NCBI RefSeq assembly: GCF_001913155.1
Contig: NZ_CP018760.1
Coordinates: 868,001-932,000, forward strand
Direction of reading: 5' to 3'
Length of the DNA stretch: 64,000 bases
Origin: Maribacter hydrothermalis
GTDB taxonomy: Bacteria; Bacteroidota; Bacteroidia; Flavobacteriales; Flavobacteriaceae
Positions 50,536 to 59,207 of this stretch are shown piece by piece. The notes below the pieces were generated by a model. It did no database searches, had not been told where the DNA came from, and was given only the letters and a program-made list of their open reading frames with translations. The position numbers and the translations under genes are program-made. How positions within the stretch are numbered: position 1 is the first letter of the stretch; each line of letters opens with the position of its first letter.

Positions 50536-53094
50536 ATGGCTAAATTAAGCTTATTATCGTTACTAGCAATAGTCTTGCTATCCTGTAACTCACTTAAAAA
50601 AGTTGAGGATGATGAATATTTGGTGATTAAAAACACTATTTACGCAGATTCTATAAAAGTTAACAACGAAGAACTCCAAAGTTTAATATACCAAAAACCT
50701 AATTCAACTGTACTTGGATACCCCTTAAGACTTAACCTTTACAATTTAGCCAAAGAAAATCCAGACTCCTCTTTTAACGCTTGGTTGTACAAAAAAGAAA
50801 ATAGAAAAAATAGATTGACAAAACTATTATCCGCCAAACAGGTTAATCGTTTAGGTGAATCTTTTGCAGTTAAAGGCCTAAGCAATTGGCTAAAGGATAT
50901 TGGCGAAGCCCCAACTGTTTTAGATACTACACGAACACGCTTAAGCTTAGCAAGGTTAAGTGCCTTCTATCAAGGTATGGGCTACTTCACAAACAATACA
51001 ACCTATGAAATCGACACTACCAAACAGAACAAAAAGGCAAAAATCAATTATCATATAAAACTTGGAGACCCTTATATGATAGACTCTCTTGGAAATAATA
51101 TTTTATCTACAGCAATTGATTCTTTATATTTTCTAAACTCCGCCAATTCTTTAGTAAAAGAAGGGCAGCAGTTCAATCTTTCCAACTTTAATAAAGAGCG
51201 CGAAAGACTTACAGGAATTTTTAGAAATAATGGAATTAGAAACTTTCAAGAAAGCTCAATTACTTTTGATATTCTAAGAGATACCACCAAATCTGCAGAT
51301 GATCAAAAAATGAATATCACACTTAATATTGGTGATTTAAAAACAAGAGGTGAAAATGAAGTAACAACATCGGCATATAAAGTTGAAAAAATCAATAAAA
51401 TTAATATTTACACTGATTATCTCTCTACGCATATAAACGATTCCATTTACACTATAGACTACCGAAACTACACCATACATTATTCAAAAAACTTTGACAT
51501 TAAGCCAAAAACACTTGCAAATGCCATTTTTTTTAAGAAAGACAGTATTTATAGAGATGTAGATAAAATAAGAACTTCAAGACAATTGAATGCACTTAAT
51601 ATTTTTAAATACCCCAATATTATATTTGAGGCAGATAGCACTAGTAATAATGTAAATACTAATATTTACCTAGCACCTAAATCTAAATATTCATTAGGCA
51701 CTAATTTTGAAGTTAGCCGATCCAATCTACGAAGATTAGGTGTTGGTATCGGCACTACCCTGCTTATTAGAAATATTTTCAAGGGAGCCGAGAATTTAAG
51801 CATCTCCGCAGATGGAGCTTATGGCCTTTTAAGTAACAATACTTTTGAAGCAAATTATTTTTCAGAGTTTGGAGGCGATATAACTTTAGATTTTCCTCGT
51901 ATTTGGTTTCCGTTTATCAATACTTCTAGAATAATACCCAACTACACATTACCTAAAACTAGAGTAGCCATAGGTACAAGTTTTCAAAATAATATTGGGC
52001 TAGATAAACAAACATTCAATACCGTTTTAGGTTACAACTGGGTACCTAGCGATTTTGTAAATCATAATGTAGAACTTTTAAATATACAATTTGTTAGAAA
52101 TGTTAACAGTAATCGCTTTTTCAATGTATACAATAATACCTATGAAAGATTAGATGATATTGCCGACAACTATGAAAATGAACCTTCATTGTCTGAGTTT
52201 TTTGAAAGTAATACTGATGCAACTAATCCAAAATTAATTATTCCCGTTGGTACTACGGGTTTTATAGATGCTATCCAAAACAGAACCATTTCATCCACAA
52301 CGGAAGACTTCAACAATGTGGTTTTAATTGAAGAAAGACGAAAGCGACTCACAGAGAATAATTTAATATTCACAACCAACTACACCTTCAACAAAACCAA
52401 CAGAACCGGAATTATAGATAATACTTTTTATCAATTTCGTTGGAAAATTGAAAGTGCCGGCAATCTATTATCTGCTTTTTCATCCGTTGTACCCTTTAAT
52501 AAAAATGACCAAGAACAATTATTAGTTTTTGGAGTGCCCTTTTCTCAATATATAAAGAACGAATTTGAATACGTGAAATATTGGGATTTATCCCGTTCAA
52601 ATGTCTTAGCAGCCAGGGTATTTTTAGGCATAGCAATACCCTATGGGAATTCTGACAACATACCATTTGTACGAAGTTATTTTGCAGGTGGCTCCAATGA
52701 CAACAGAGCCTGGTTTCCATATTCATTAGGCCCCGGGAGTGTATCGGCAGTCAATGACTTTAATGAAGCTAATTTAAAAATAGCAGCAAACTTAGAATAT
52801 AGATTTCCTATAGTTGGCGACATTAAAGGGGCTATCTTTGCCGATGTAGGCAATATCTGGAATGTTCTGGATAATGTTGAAGACTCAGCTGCTACTTTTG
52901 ATAGTATAGATTCATTAAAAGATATTGCATTAGGAACTGGTTTAGGCCTAAGATATGACTTTACCTATTTTCTTTTTAGATTAGATTTAGGCTTTAAAAC
53001 ATATAACCCAGCTGAAATACAATCAGAAAGATGGTTTAGAGATTATAATTTTGCTAATTCCGTATTACAAATAGGTATCAACTATCCTTTTTAA
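50536..53094 (+). CDS. tamL: Translocation and assembly module lipoprotein TamL-like (BamA family)
   Basis: This 852-residue Omp85 protein has a lipoprotein signal (AKLSLLSLLAIVLLSCNSL). Periplasmic POTRA-type regions follow, then a C-terminal beta-barrel (bacterial surface antigen domain) with FAGGSNDNRAWFPYSLGPGS, AANLEYRFPIVGDIKGAIFADVGNIW and the terminal LQIGINYPF. The lipid anchor on an Omp85 protein is the hallmark of TamL in Bacteroidota. Omp85 proteins insert beta-barrels or move lipids at the outer membrane. The start at 50536 was selected over earlier ATGs because the signal is then perfect and the promoter ends just before it. Confidence 0.9.
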   Translation: MAKLSLLSLLAIVLLSCNSLKKVEDDEYLVIKNTIYADSIKVNNEELQSLIYQKPNSTVLGYPLRLNLYNLAKENPDSSFNAWLYKKENRKNRLTKLLSAKQVNRLGESFAVKGLSNWLKDIGEAPTVLDTTRTRLSLARLSAFYQGMGYFTNNTTYEIDTTKQNKKAKINYHIKLGDPYMIDSLGNNILSTAIDSLYFLNSANSLVKEGQQFNLSNFNKERERLTGIFRNNGIRNFQESSITFDILRDTTKSADDQKMNITLNIGDLKTRGENEVTTSAYKVEKINKINIYTDYLSTHINDSIYTIDYRNYTIHYSKNFDIKPKTLANAIFFKKDSIYRDVDKIRTSRQLNALNIFKYPNIIFEADSTSNNVNTNIYLAPKSKYSLGTNFEVSRSNLRRLGVGIGTTLLIRNIFKGAENLSISADGAYGLLSNNTFEANYFSEFGGDITLDFPRIWFPFINTSRIIPNYTLPKTRVAIGTSFQNNIGLDKQTFNTVLGYNWVPSDFVNHNVELLNIQFVRNVNSNRFFNVYNNTYERLDDIADNYENEPSLSEFFESNTDATNPKLIIPVGTTGFIDAIQNRTISSTTEDFNNVVLIEERRKRLTENNLIFTTNYTFNKTNRTGIIDNTFYQFRWKIESAGNLLSAFSSVVPFNKNDQEQLLVFGVPFSQYIKNEFEYVKYWDLSRSNVLAARVFLGIAIPYGNSDNIPFVRSYFAGGSNDNRAWFPYSLGPGSVSAVNDFNEANLKIAANLEYRFPIVGDIKGAIFADVGNIWNVLDNVEDSAATFDSIDSLKDIALGTGLGLRYDFTYFLFRLDLGFKTYNPAEIQSERWFRDYNFANSVLQIGINYPF

Positions 53095-53109
53095 ATATAA
53101 TTGTTTTAT

Positions 53110-53117
53110 TACTTTTG
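53110..53117 (+). promoter_or_regulatory. -7 promoter box (TACTTTTG) of fbaA
   Basis: TACTTTTG fits TAnnTTTG and ends 38 bases before the fbaA ATG. A matching -33 TTG was not found. Confidence 0.4.
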
Positions 53118-53155
53118 TTTTTCACTTTTTTAAGAAACTAAAAGACCACTAAGTT

Positions 53156-54223
53156 ATGGCTCATAATATTAAACCGGGCGTTGCAACCGGAGACGAAGTT
53201 CAAGCAATATTCAACTACGCTAAAGAAAAGGGTTTTGCATTACCCGCAGTAAACGTTATTGGATCAGATACTATTAACGGTGTTCTAGAAACGGCTGCAA
53301 GCTTAAATGCTCCTGTAATTATACAATTCTCTAATGGTGGCGCTCAGTTTAACGCGGGTAAAGGCCTTTCTAACGATGGTCAAAAAGCCGCTATACTAGG
53401 TGCTGTTGCTGGTGCAAAACATGTTCATCAATTAGCAGAAGCTTATGGTGCAACTGTTATTTTACACACGGATCACTGTGCTAAAAAATTATTACCTTGG
53501 ATTGATGGACTTTTAGATGCTAGTGAAAAACACTTTGCAGATACTGGCAAATCTCTATTCAGCTCGCATATGATCGACCTATCTGAAGAGCCTTTAGAAG
53601 AAAACATTGAAATTTGTAAAGAATACTTGAAGCGCATGAGTAAAATGAACATGACGCTAGAAATTGAATTAGGTATTACTGGCGGTGAAGAAGACGGTGT
53701 TGATAATTCTGACGTAGATGATTCTAAATTATATACCCAACCAGAAGAAGTTGCTTACGCTTACGAAGAACTTTCTAAAGTAAGCCCTAGATTTACAATC
53801 GCCGCAGCATTTGGTAATGTACACGGTGTTTATAAGCCAGGTAATGTGAAATTAACTCCAAAAATTCTTAAAAACTCACAAGAGCATATTTCTAAAAAAT
53901 ACAATGTTGAGCATAATCATATCGATTTTGTATTCCATGGTGGTTCTGGATCTACTGTAGAAGAAATCAGAGAAGGCATCAGTTACGGTGTTATAAAAAT
54001 GAATATTGATACTGATTTACAATATGCTTTCCTAGCTGGTGTTCGTGACTATGTACAGGATAATAAAGACTATTTACAATCACAAATTGGCAACCCTAAA
54101 GGAGCTGACGAACCTAATAAAAAATATTACGACCCAAGAGTTTGGTTAAGAAAAGGAGAAACAGCTTTTATTGAGCGTTTAAAAAAAGCTTTCGAAGATT
54201 TAAACAACGTGAATACGCTATAA
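53156..54223 (+). CDS. fbaA: Class II fructose-bisphosphate aldolase
   Basis: This 355-residue zinc enzyme splits fructose 1,6-bisphosphate to two triose phosphates, or joins them in gluconeogenesis. Catalytic Asp106 and zinc His107 lie in VILHTDHCAKK, and further ligands occur in NVHGVYKPGN and FVFHGGSGS. The length fits the E. coli class IIA form. With gpmI it is one of two glycolysis enzymes in this window. accD follows after 20 bases and may share its transcript. Cytoplasmic. Confidence 0.98.
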   Translation: MAHNIKPGVATGDEVQAIFNYAKEKGFALPAVNVIGSDTINGVLETAASLNAPVIIQFSNGGAQFNAGKGLSNDGQKAAILGAVAGAKHVHQLAEAYGATVILHTDHCAKKLLPWIDGLLDASEKHFADTGKSLFSSHMIDLSEEPLEENIEICKEYLKRMSKMNMTLEIELGITGGEEDGVDNSDVDDSKLYTQPEEVAYAYEELSKVSPRFTIAAAFGNVHGVYKPGNVKLTPKILKNSQEHISKKYNVEHNHIDFVFHGGSGSTVEEIREGISYGVIKMNIDTDLQYAFLAGVRDYVQDNKDYLQSQIGNPKGADEPNKKYYDPRVWLRKGETAFIERLKKAFEDLNNVNTL

Positions 54224-54243
54224 AACTTTAGGATAACCAGAAA

Positions 54244-55113
54244 ATGGACGATATGACGGCTTGGTTTAAAAGAAAAGAAAAAGGAATACAAACCTCTACC
54301 CAAGAGAAGAAAGACACACCAAAAGGCCTTTGGTATAAATCACCTACCGGTAAAATTGTTGAGTCAGATGATCTTGCTAAAAACTTTTACGTAAGCCCAG
54401 AAGATGATTACCATGTAAGGATTGGCAGTAAAGAATATTTTGAAATTTTGTTCGACAACAATAAGTTTACCGAACTTGATGAAAAACTTTCTTCTAAAGA
54501 CCCTTTAAAATTTGAGGATACAAAAAAATATGGTGAACGCTTAAAAGCTGCCCAGAAAAAAACAGGACTTAAAGATGCTGTTAGAACAGGGTACGGAAAA
54601 TCTTTTGGAAAAGATATCGTAATATGCTGTATGGATTTTAAATTCATTGGCGGATCTATGGGAAGTGTTGTTGGTGAAAAGATAGCACGTGGTATTGATT
54701 ACGCCATTAAAAAGAAAACTCCTTTTATGATGATTTCCAAGTCTGGTGGAGCACGTATGATGGAAGCTGCTCTTTCGCTTATGCAACTTGCAAAAACCTC
54801 TGCTAAACTTGCTCAATTATCTGAAGCAGGTTTACCATATATTTCTCTTTGTACCGACCCAACTACTGGTGGTACTACAGCGTCATATGCAATGCTTGGC
54901 GATATAAATATTGCTGAGCCAGGTGCTCTTATAGGTTTTGCAGGCCCACGTATTGTAAAAGACACTACAGGTAAGGATTTACCAGAAGGCTTTCAGTCTT
55001 CAGAATTTTTATTGGAGCATGGCTTCTTAGATTTTATATCACATCGAAGAGACCTAAAGAAGAAAGTAAACTTATATATTGACTTAATTCAGAATAACCC
55101 AGTAAGGTCATAA
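54244..55113 (+). CDS. accD: Acetyl-CoA carboxylase carboxyltransferase beta subunit
   Basis: This 289-residue subunit, with AccA, moves the carboxyl group from biotin to acetyl-CoA in fatty acid synthesis. The carboxyltransferase core is clear: [59 protein letters not shown] and [15 protein letters not shown]. The N-terminal zinc ribbon usual in AccD has lost all four cysteines, being [17 protein letters not shown] instead. I recall the same in other flavobacteria, so this is probably lineage-wide. An alternative start is the ATG at 54253 ([11 protein letters not shown]). Confidence 0.96.
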   Translation: MDDMTAWFKRKEKGIQTSTQEKKDTPKGLWYKSPTGKIVESDDLAKNFYVSPEDDYHVRIGSKEYFEILFDNNKFTELDEKLSSKDPLKFEDTKKYGERLKAAQKKTGLKDAVRTGYGKSFGKDIVICCMDFKFIGGSMGSVVGEKIARGIDYAIKKKTPFMMISKSGGARMMEAALSLMQLAKTSAKLAQLSEAGLPYISLCTDPTTGGTTASYAMLGDINIAEPGALIGFAGPRIVKDTTGKDLPEGFQSSEFLLEHGFLDFISHRRDLKKKVNLYIDLIQNNPVRS

Positions 55114-55130
55114 TTAAGTTCTCCATTTTT

Positions 55131-55164
55131 CTTTTTTTGAAATACAAAACTATTTCAAAAAAAG
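55131..55164. repeat. 14-bp perfect inverted repeat upstream of rpsO
   Basis: CTTTTTTTGAAATA at 55131-55144 and its exact complement at 55151-55164 flank a 6-base loop. The stem is AT-rich, starts 17 bases after the accD stop and ends two bases before the rpsO -7 box. It could end the accD transcript or regulate rpsO. Confidence 0.7.
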
Positions 55165-55166
55165 AG

Positions 55167-55174
55167 TATCTTTG
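55167..55174 (+). promoter_or_regulatory. -7 promoter box (TATCTTTG) of rpsO
   Basis: TATCTTTG matches TAnnTTTG and lies 54 bases before the rpsO ATG. The leader then contains a small inverted repeat, GATTG-AAAAT-CAATC, at 55181-55195, a possible site for S15 autoregulation. Confidence 0.5.
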
Positions 55175-55228
55175 CGCCCTGATTGAAAATCAATCATGTA
55201 CATAAAAATCATTTAAATTAATATTGGA

Positions 55229-55498
55229 ATGTATTTAACAAAAGAAGTAAAAGCCGAAATTTTCAAGAAACACGGCGGTAAAGCAGAGAATACTGGTTCT
55301 ACAGAAGGCCAAATTGCTTTATTCACACACCGAATCAATCACTTGACCGGTCACTTGAAAAAAAATCATAAAGACTATAACACTGAACGTTCATTAGTAA
55401 AACTGGTAGGTAAAAGAAGAAGTCTTCTTGATTATATGATAAAGAAAGATATTGTAAAATACAGAGAGCTTATTAAAGAGCTTGGTATTAGAAAATAA
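55229..55498 (+). CDS. rpsO: 30S ribosomal protein S15
   Basis: This 89-residue protein has the typical S15 pattern: TGSTEGQIALFTHRINHLTGHLKKNHKDYNTERSLVKLVGKRRSLLDYM. It binds the central domain of 16S rRNA and helps to nucleate the platform. As in many bacteria it is placed just upstream of pnp. Here a strong terminator and about 210 bases separate the two genes, so they are probably expressed independently. Confidence 0.98.
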   Translation: MYLTKEVKAEIFKKHGGKAENTGSTEGQIALFTHRINHLTGHLKKNHKDYNTERSLVKLVGKRRSLLDYMIKKDIVKYRELIKELGIRK

Positions 55499-55504
55499 TA
55501 TTGC

Positions 55505-55536
55505 AAAAAAGGGGATAGTTAACTATCCCCTTTTTT
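55505..55536. terminator. Loopless palindromic terminator after rpsO
   Basis: AAAAAAGGGGATAGTT is followed directly by its exact reverse complement, giving a 32-base perfect palindrome. It starts 7 bases after the rpsO stop and works in either direction. Confidence 0.93.
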
Positions 55537-55711
55537 ATAATTACTCCGTGCCTTAGGAGATATAGCCAAAATATGGTAAAGGTGAACAAAAAGCTACACA
55601 CGGTTTTTCATTGGTCCACACAACAACACAACAACAACTCCGACCAGAGAAATTTTGTCGGAAAGACCATTGTTTAACAAATTTGCAGCACGCAGATTTT
55701 AATCAAAATTT

Positions 55712-57928
55712 ATGATTCCAAAAGTATTTAAAGAGGTCATTGACCTTGGGGACGGTAGAGAAATTTCTATCGAAACCGGAAAATTGGCAAAACAGGCCCA
55801 CGGTTCTGTTGTAGTTCAATCAGGAAAATGTATGTTATTATGTACAGTTGTTTCCAATTACAAACAAAGCGATGTGGACTTTCTTCCACTAACGGTAGAT
55901 TACCGCGAAAAATTTGCAGCTGCTGGTCGTTACCCAGGTGGTTTCTTTAAAAGAGAAGCAAGACCAAGTGATGGTGAAGTATTGACTATGCGTTTGGTAG
56001 ATCGTGTTTTACGTCCATTATTTCCAAAAGATTACCATGCAGAAACACAAGTTATGATTCAATTAATGTCTCATGACCCAGAAGTTATGCCAGATGCTAT
56101 GGCAGGTTTAGCCGCATCTGCAGCTATTCAACTTTCAGACTTTCCTTTTGAGTGTGCTATCTCTGAAGTAAGAGTAGGTCGACTTAACGGTGAGTTTATT
56201 ATCAACCCTTCATTTGCTCAATTAGCAGAATGTGATATTGACATGGTCATTGGCGCATCTGCCGATTCTGTAATGATGGTTGAAGGTGAAATGAATGAAA
56301 TTTCTGAAGAAGAAATGACAGAAGCAATTAAATTTGCTCATGAAGCCATTAAAGTTCAATGTGCCGCTCAGTTAAAATTAGCTGAAGCTTTTGGTAAAAA
56401 AGAAGTACGTGAGTACGCTCCAGAAAGAGAAGATGCCGATTTAGCTAAGAAAATTCACAATTTAGCTTATGATAAAGTTTATGCTGTGGCAAAAGCCGGT
56501 TCAGCTAAGCACGAAAGAAGTGCTTCTTTCGACGATATTAAAGAAGAAATTAAAGCTTCTTTTTCAGAAGAAGAACAAGCAGATTTTGGTTCTCTTATAT
56601 CTAAGTATTACTATAAAGCAGAAAAAGCTGCTGTACGTGACCTTACTTTAAACGAAGGTTTACGTTTAGATGGTAGGAAAACAACAGACATTAGACCTAT
56701 CTGGTGCGAAGTTGATTACTTGCCTTCTACTCATGGTTCAGCAATTTTCACAAGAGGAGAAACTCAGGCTTTGGCAACAGTTACCTTAGGTACTTCTAGA
56801 GATGCCAACCAAATAGACATGCCTTCTCAAGAAGGTGAGGAGCGTTTTTATTTACATTACAACTTCCCTCCTTTCTCTACAGGTGAAGCAAGACCTATTC
56901 GTGGAACATCTCGTAGAGAGGTTGGTCATGGTAACTTAGCGCAACGTGCCCTTAAAGGTATGGTGCCAGCTGATTGTCCTTATACGGTACGTGTTGTTTC
57001 CGAGGTATTGGAATCTAACGGCTCTTCTTCTATGGCAACAGTATGTTCTGGCACAATGGCATTAATGGATGCTGGTGTTCAATTAAAAAAACCAGTTTCT
57101 GGGATTGCAATGGGATTAATTTCTGATGCAGAATCTGGTAAATATGCTGTTCTTTCAGATATTCTTGGTGATGAAGATCACTTAGGAGATATGGACTTTA
57201 AAGTTACTGGTACTGCTGATGGTATCACTGCATGTCAAATGGACATTAAAGTAAAAGGTTTGTCTTACGAGATTTTAGTAAATGCACTAAAACAAGCAAG
57301 AGACGGTCGTTTACACATTTTAGAGAAATTGACCGATACTATCGCTAAACCAAATGCTGATGTAAAAGAACATTCTCCTAAAATGATTACCAGACGTATT
57401 CCTAACGAATTCATAGGTGCATTAATAGGACCAGGTGGTAAAGTAATTCAGGAAATGCAAAAAGAAACTGGAACCACTATCGTTATAAACGAGGACCCAG
57501 TTACGGAAGAAGGTATCGTAGAAATTTTAGGTGTTGGTAATGAAGGCATCAATGCGGTTATGGCGAAAATAGATTCTATTTTGTTTAAACCTGCTGTTGG
57601 TAGTGTATACGAAGTAAAAGTTATCAAAATGCTAGATTTTGGAGCTGTTGTTGAATATATGGATGCCCCAGGAAATGAAGTATTACTTCACGTTTCTGAA
57701 TTAGCTTGGGAAAGAACAGAAAATGTAACCGATGTTGTAAACATGGGCGATGTTTTTGATGTTAAATATTTTGGTCTTGACCCAAGAACAAGAAAAGAGA
57801 AAGTATCTCGTAAAGCACTTTTACCTAAACCCGAAGGTTTTAAGGAAAGACCGCCACGTGATGACAAAAAAAGAGATGACCGTCGTGGAAACGATCGTAA
57901 TCGCGATAGAAAACCAAGAAGAGATTAA
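55712..57928 (+). CDS. pnp: Polyribonucleotide nucleotidyltransferase (PNPase)
   Basis: This 738-residue enzyme degrades RNA 3' to 5' by phosphorolysis. It has two RNase PH domains (N-terminal [18 protein letters not shown] and second-core [12 protein letters not shown] with [10 protein letters not shown]). A KH domain follows ([19 protein letters not shown]), then an S1 domain ([20 protein letters not shown]). A basic, disordered tail ends in [16 protein letters not shown]. The length fits the family. The leader between 55537 and 55711 is 175 bases, long enough for autoregulation. Confidence 0.98.
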   Translation: MIPKVFKEVIDLGDGREISIETGKLAKQAHGSVVVQSGKCMLLCTVVSNYKQSDVDFLPLTVDYREKFAAAGRYPGGFFKREARPSDGEVLTMRLVDRVLRPLFPKDYHAETQVMIQLMSHDPEVMPDAMAGLAASAAIQLSDFPFECAISEVRVGRLNGEFIINPSFAQLAECDIDMVIGASADSVMMVEGEMNEISEEEMTEAIKFAHEAIKVQCAAQLKLAEAFGKKEVREYAPEREDADLAKKIHNLAYDKVYAVAKAGSAKHERSASFDDIKEEIKASFSEEEQADFGSLISKYYYKAEKAAVRDLTLNEGLRLDGRKTTDIRPIWCEVDYLPSTHGSAIFTRGETQALATVTLGTSRDANQIDMPSQEGEERFYLHYNFPPFSTGEARPIRGTSRREVGHGNLAQRALKGMVPADCPYTVRVVSEVLESNGSSSMATVCSGTMALMDAGVQLKKPVSGIAMGLISDAESGKYAVLSDILGDEDHLGDMDFKVTGTADGITACQMDIKVKGLSYEILVNALKQARDGRLHILEKLTDTIAKPNADVKEHSPKMITRRIPNEFIGALIGPGGKVIQEMQKETGTTIVINEDPVTEEGIVEILGVGNEGINAVMAKIDSILFKPAVGSVYEVKVIKMLDFGAVVEYMDAPGNEVLLHVSELAWERTENVTDVVNMGDVFDVKYFGLDPRTRKEKVSRKALLPKPEGFKERPPRDDKKRDDRRGNDRNRDRKPRRD

Positions 57929-57948
57929 CTTTTTGTAAGTTTTAAAAG

Positions 57949-57979
57949 AAAGCCTCGACATATATGTTGGGGCTTTTTT
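57949..57979 (+). terminator. Rho-independent terminator after pnp
   Basis: AAGCCTCGACAT pairs with ATGTTGGGGCTT using two G-T wobbles and is followed by a run of T residues. It begins 21 bases after the pnp stop. Confidence 0.88.
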
Positions 57980-58087
57980 TATGCAGTTCATCGGAAAAAT
58001 GAACTTTTTTTTACCCAATTGTAACATTCGGAAGATTTTTACGTATAAGTATATGCAGTCTATGCAAATTGAACTTAATTTATTTTA

Positions 58088-58951
58088 ATGAGACAGCTTA
58101 AGATTACAAAACAGGTTACCAATAGGGAAACCGCATCTTTGGACAAGTACTTACAAGAAATTGGAAAAGTGGACTTGATTACCGCTGATGAAGAAGTAGA
58201 GTTGGCACAACGTATCAAGGCAGGCGACCAGATCGCTCTTGAAAAACTAACAAAAGCCAACCTCCGATTCGTGGTTTCAGTTGCCAAGCAGTACCAAAAC
58301 CAAGGCCTTACTTTACCGGATTTAATTAACGAGGGTAACCTTGGTTTAATTAAAGCAGCACAGCGTTTTGACGAAACGCGGGGATTTAAATTTATCTCCT
58401 ACGCCGTATGGTGGATCCGTCAATCTATATTACAAGCTTTGGCAGAACAATCGCGTATCGTTCGTTTGCCATTGAACAAAATTGGTTCTATCAACAAAAT
58501 CAACAAAACTTTTGCTTTTCTAGAGCAAGCGCACGAAAGAATGCCTTCTCCAGAAGAAATTGCAAAAGAATTGGATATGACTGTTGATGACGTAAAGCAA
58601 TCATTAAAAAACTCAGGTAGACACGTATCTATGGATGCACCTCTTATTGATGGTGAAGATTCTAACCTTTATGATGTACTTCGTAGTGGTGAGTCTCCAA
58701 ATCCGGACAGAGAATTATTACATGAGTCTTTACGTACAGAAATTGAGCGTGCCTTAGAAACACTAACTCCGCGTGAAGCAGATGTTATTCGTTTATATTT
58801 TGGCCTTGCCGGTCAACATTCTATGACCTTAGAAGAAATTGGTGAAACTTTTGATCTTACCAGAGAAAGAGTTCGTCAAATTAAAGAAAAAGCGATTAGA
58901 AGATTAAAGCACACCTCTAGAAGTAAAATATTAAAAACGTATTTGGGTTAA
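58088..58951 (+). CDS. rpoD: Primary sigma factor RpoD/SigA (Bacteroidota type)
   Basis: This 287-residue sigma-70 factor is compact, without region 1.1 or the large non-conserved region. Regions 1.2 to 2.1 start near [27 protein letters not shown]. Region 2.3-2.4 is [23 protein letters not shown], and region 3 begins [14 protein letters not shown]. Region 4.2 is [30 protein letters not shown]. This size and form match the Bacteroidota housekeeping sigma factor, which reads TTG-N17-23-TAnnTTTG promoters such as those listed here. Cytoplasmic. Confidence 0.96.
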   Translation: MRQLKITKQVTNRETASLDKYLQEIGKVDLITADEEVELAQRIKAGDQIALEKLTKANLRFVVSVAKQYQNQGLTLPDLINEGNLGLIKAAQRFDETRGFKFISYAVWWIRQSILQALAEQSRIVRLPLNKIGSINKINKTFAFLEQAHERMPSPEEIAKELDMTVDDVKQSLKNSGRHVSMDAPLIDGEDSNLYDVLRSGESPNPDRELLHESLRTEIERALETLTPREADVIRLYFGLAGQHSMTLEEIGETFDLTRERVRQIKEKAIRRLKHTSRSKILKTYLG

Positions 58952-59081
58952 TAATCCTTTGCGATTAAGGTATAAAAATTACACGTTAAATATTCCCTAA
59001 ATTGGTAATATGGCATATTAATTGTAATTTTAACGGTAACAACAGTTTATCATGACTGTTCGTTTTTTGATTGATGAATAG

Positions 59082-59106
59082 ACTCCGGCTGATTACCGGA
59101 GTTTTT
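59082..59106 (+). terminator. Rho-independent terminator after rpoD
   Basis: ACTCCGG and CCGGAGT form a 7-bp stem around a 7-base loop, followed by TTTTT. It lies 131 bases after the rpoD stop. A weaker hairpin, AACAGT/ACTGTT at 59041-59060, precedes it. Nothing else is evident in the 256-base spacer. Confidence 0.85.
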
Positions 59107-59207
59107 CATTTATAATAGTTTCTTTTTTTATCTATCTTTCTTCTACTATACATTGATTTTTACTTCTTAATATTCTTTCCTTATATTAGAGCATCACTAC
59201 TCTTTTA

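Noticed and set aside
57750..58027. Short frames at the end of pnp on both strands
   Set aside because: They are out-of-frame readings of the basic C-terminal tail and terminator region of pnp.
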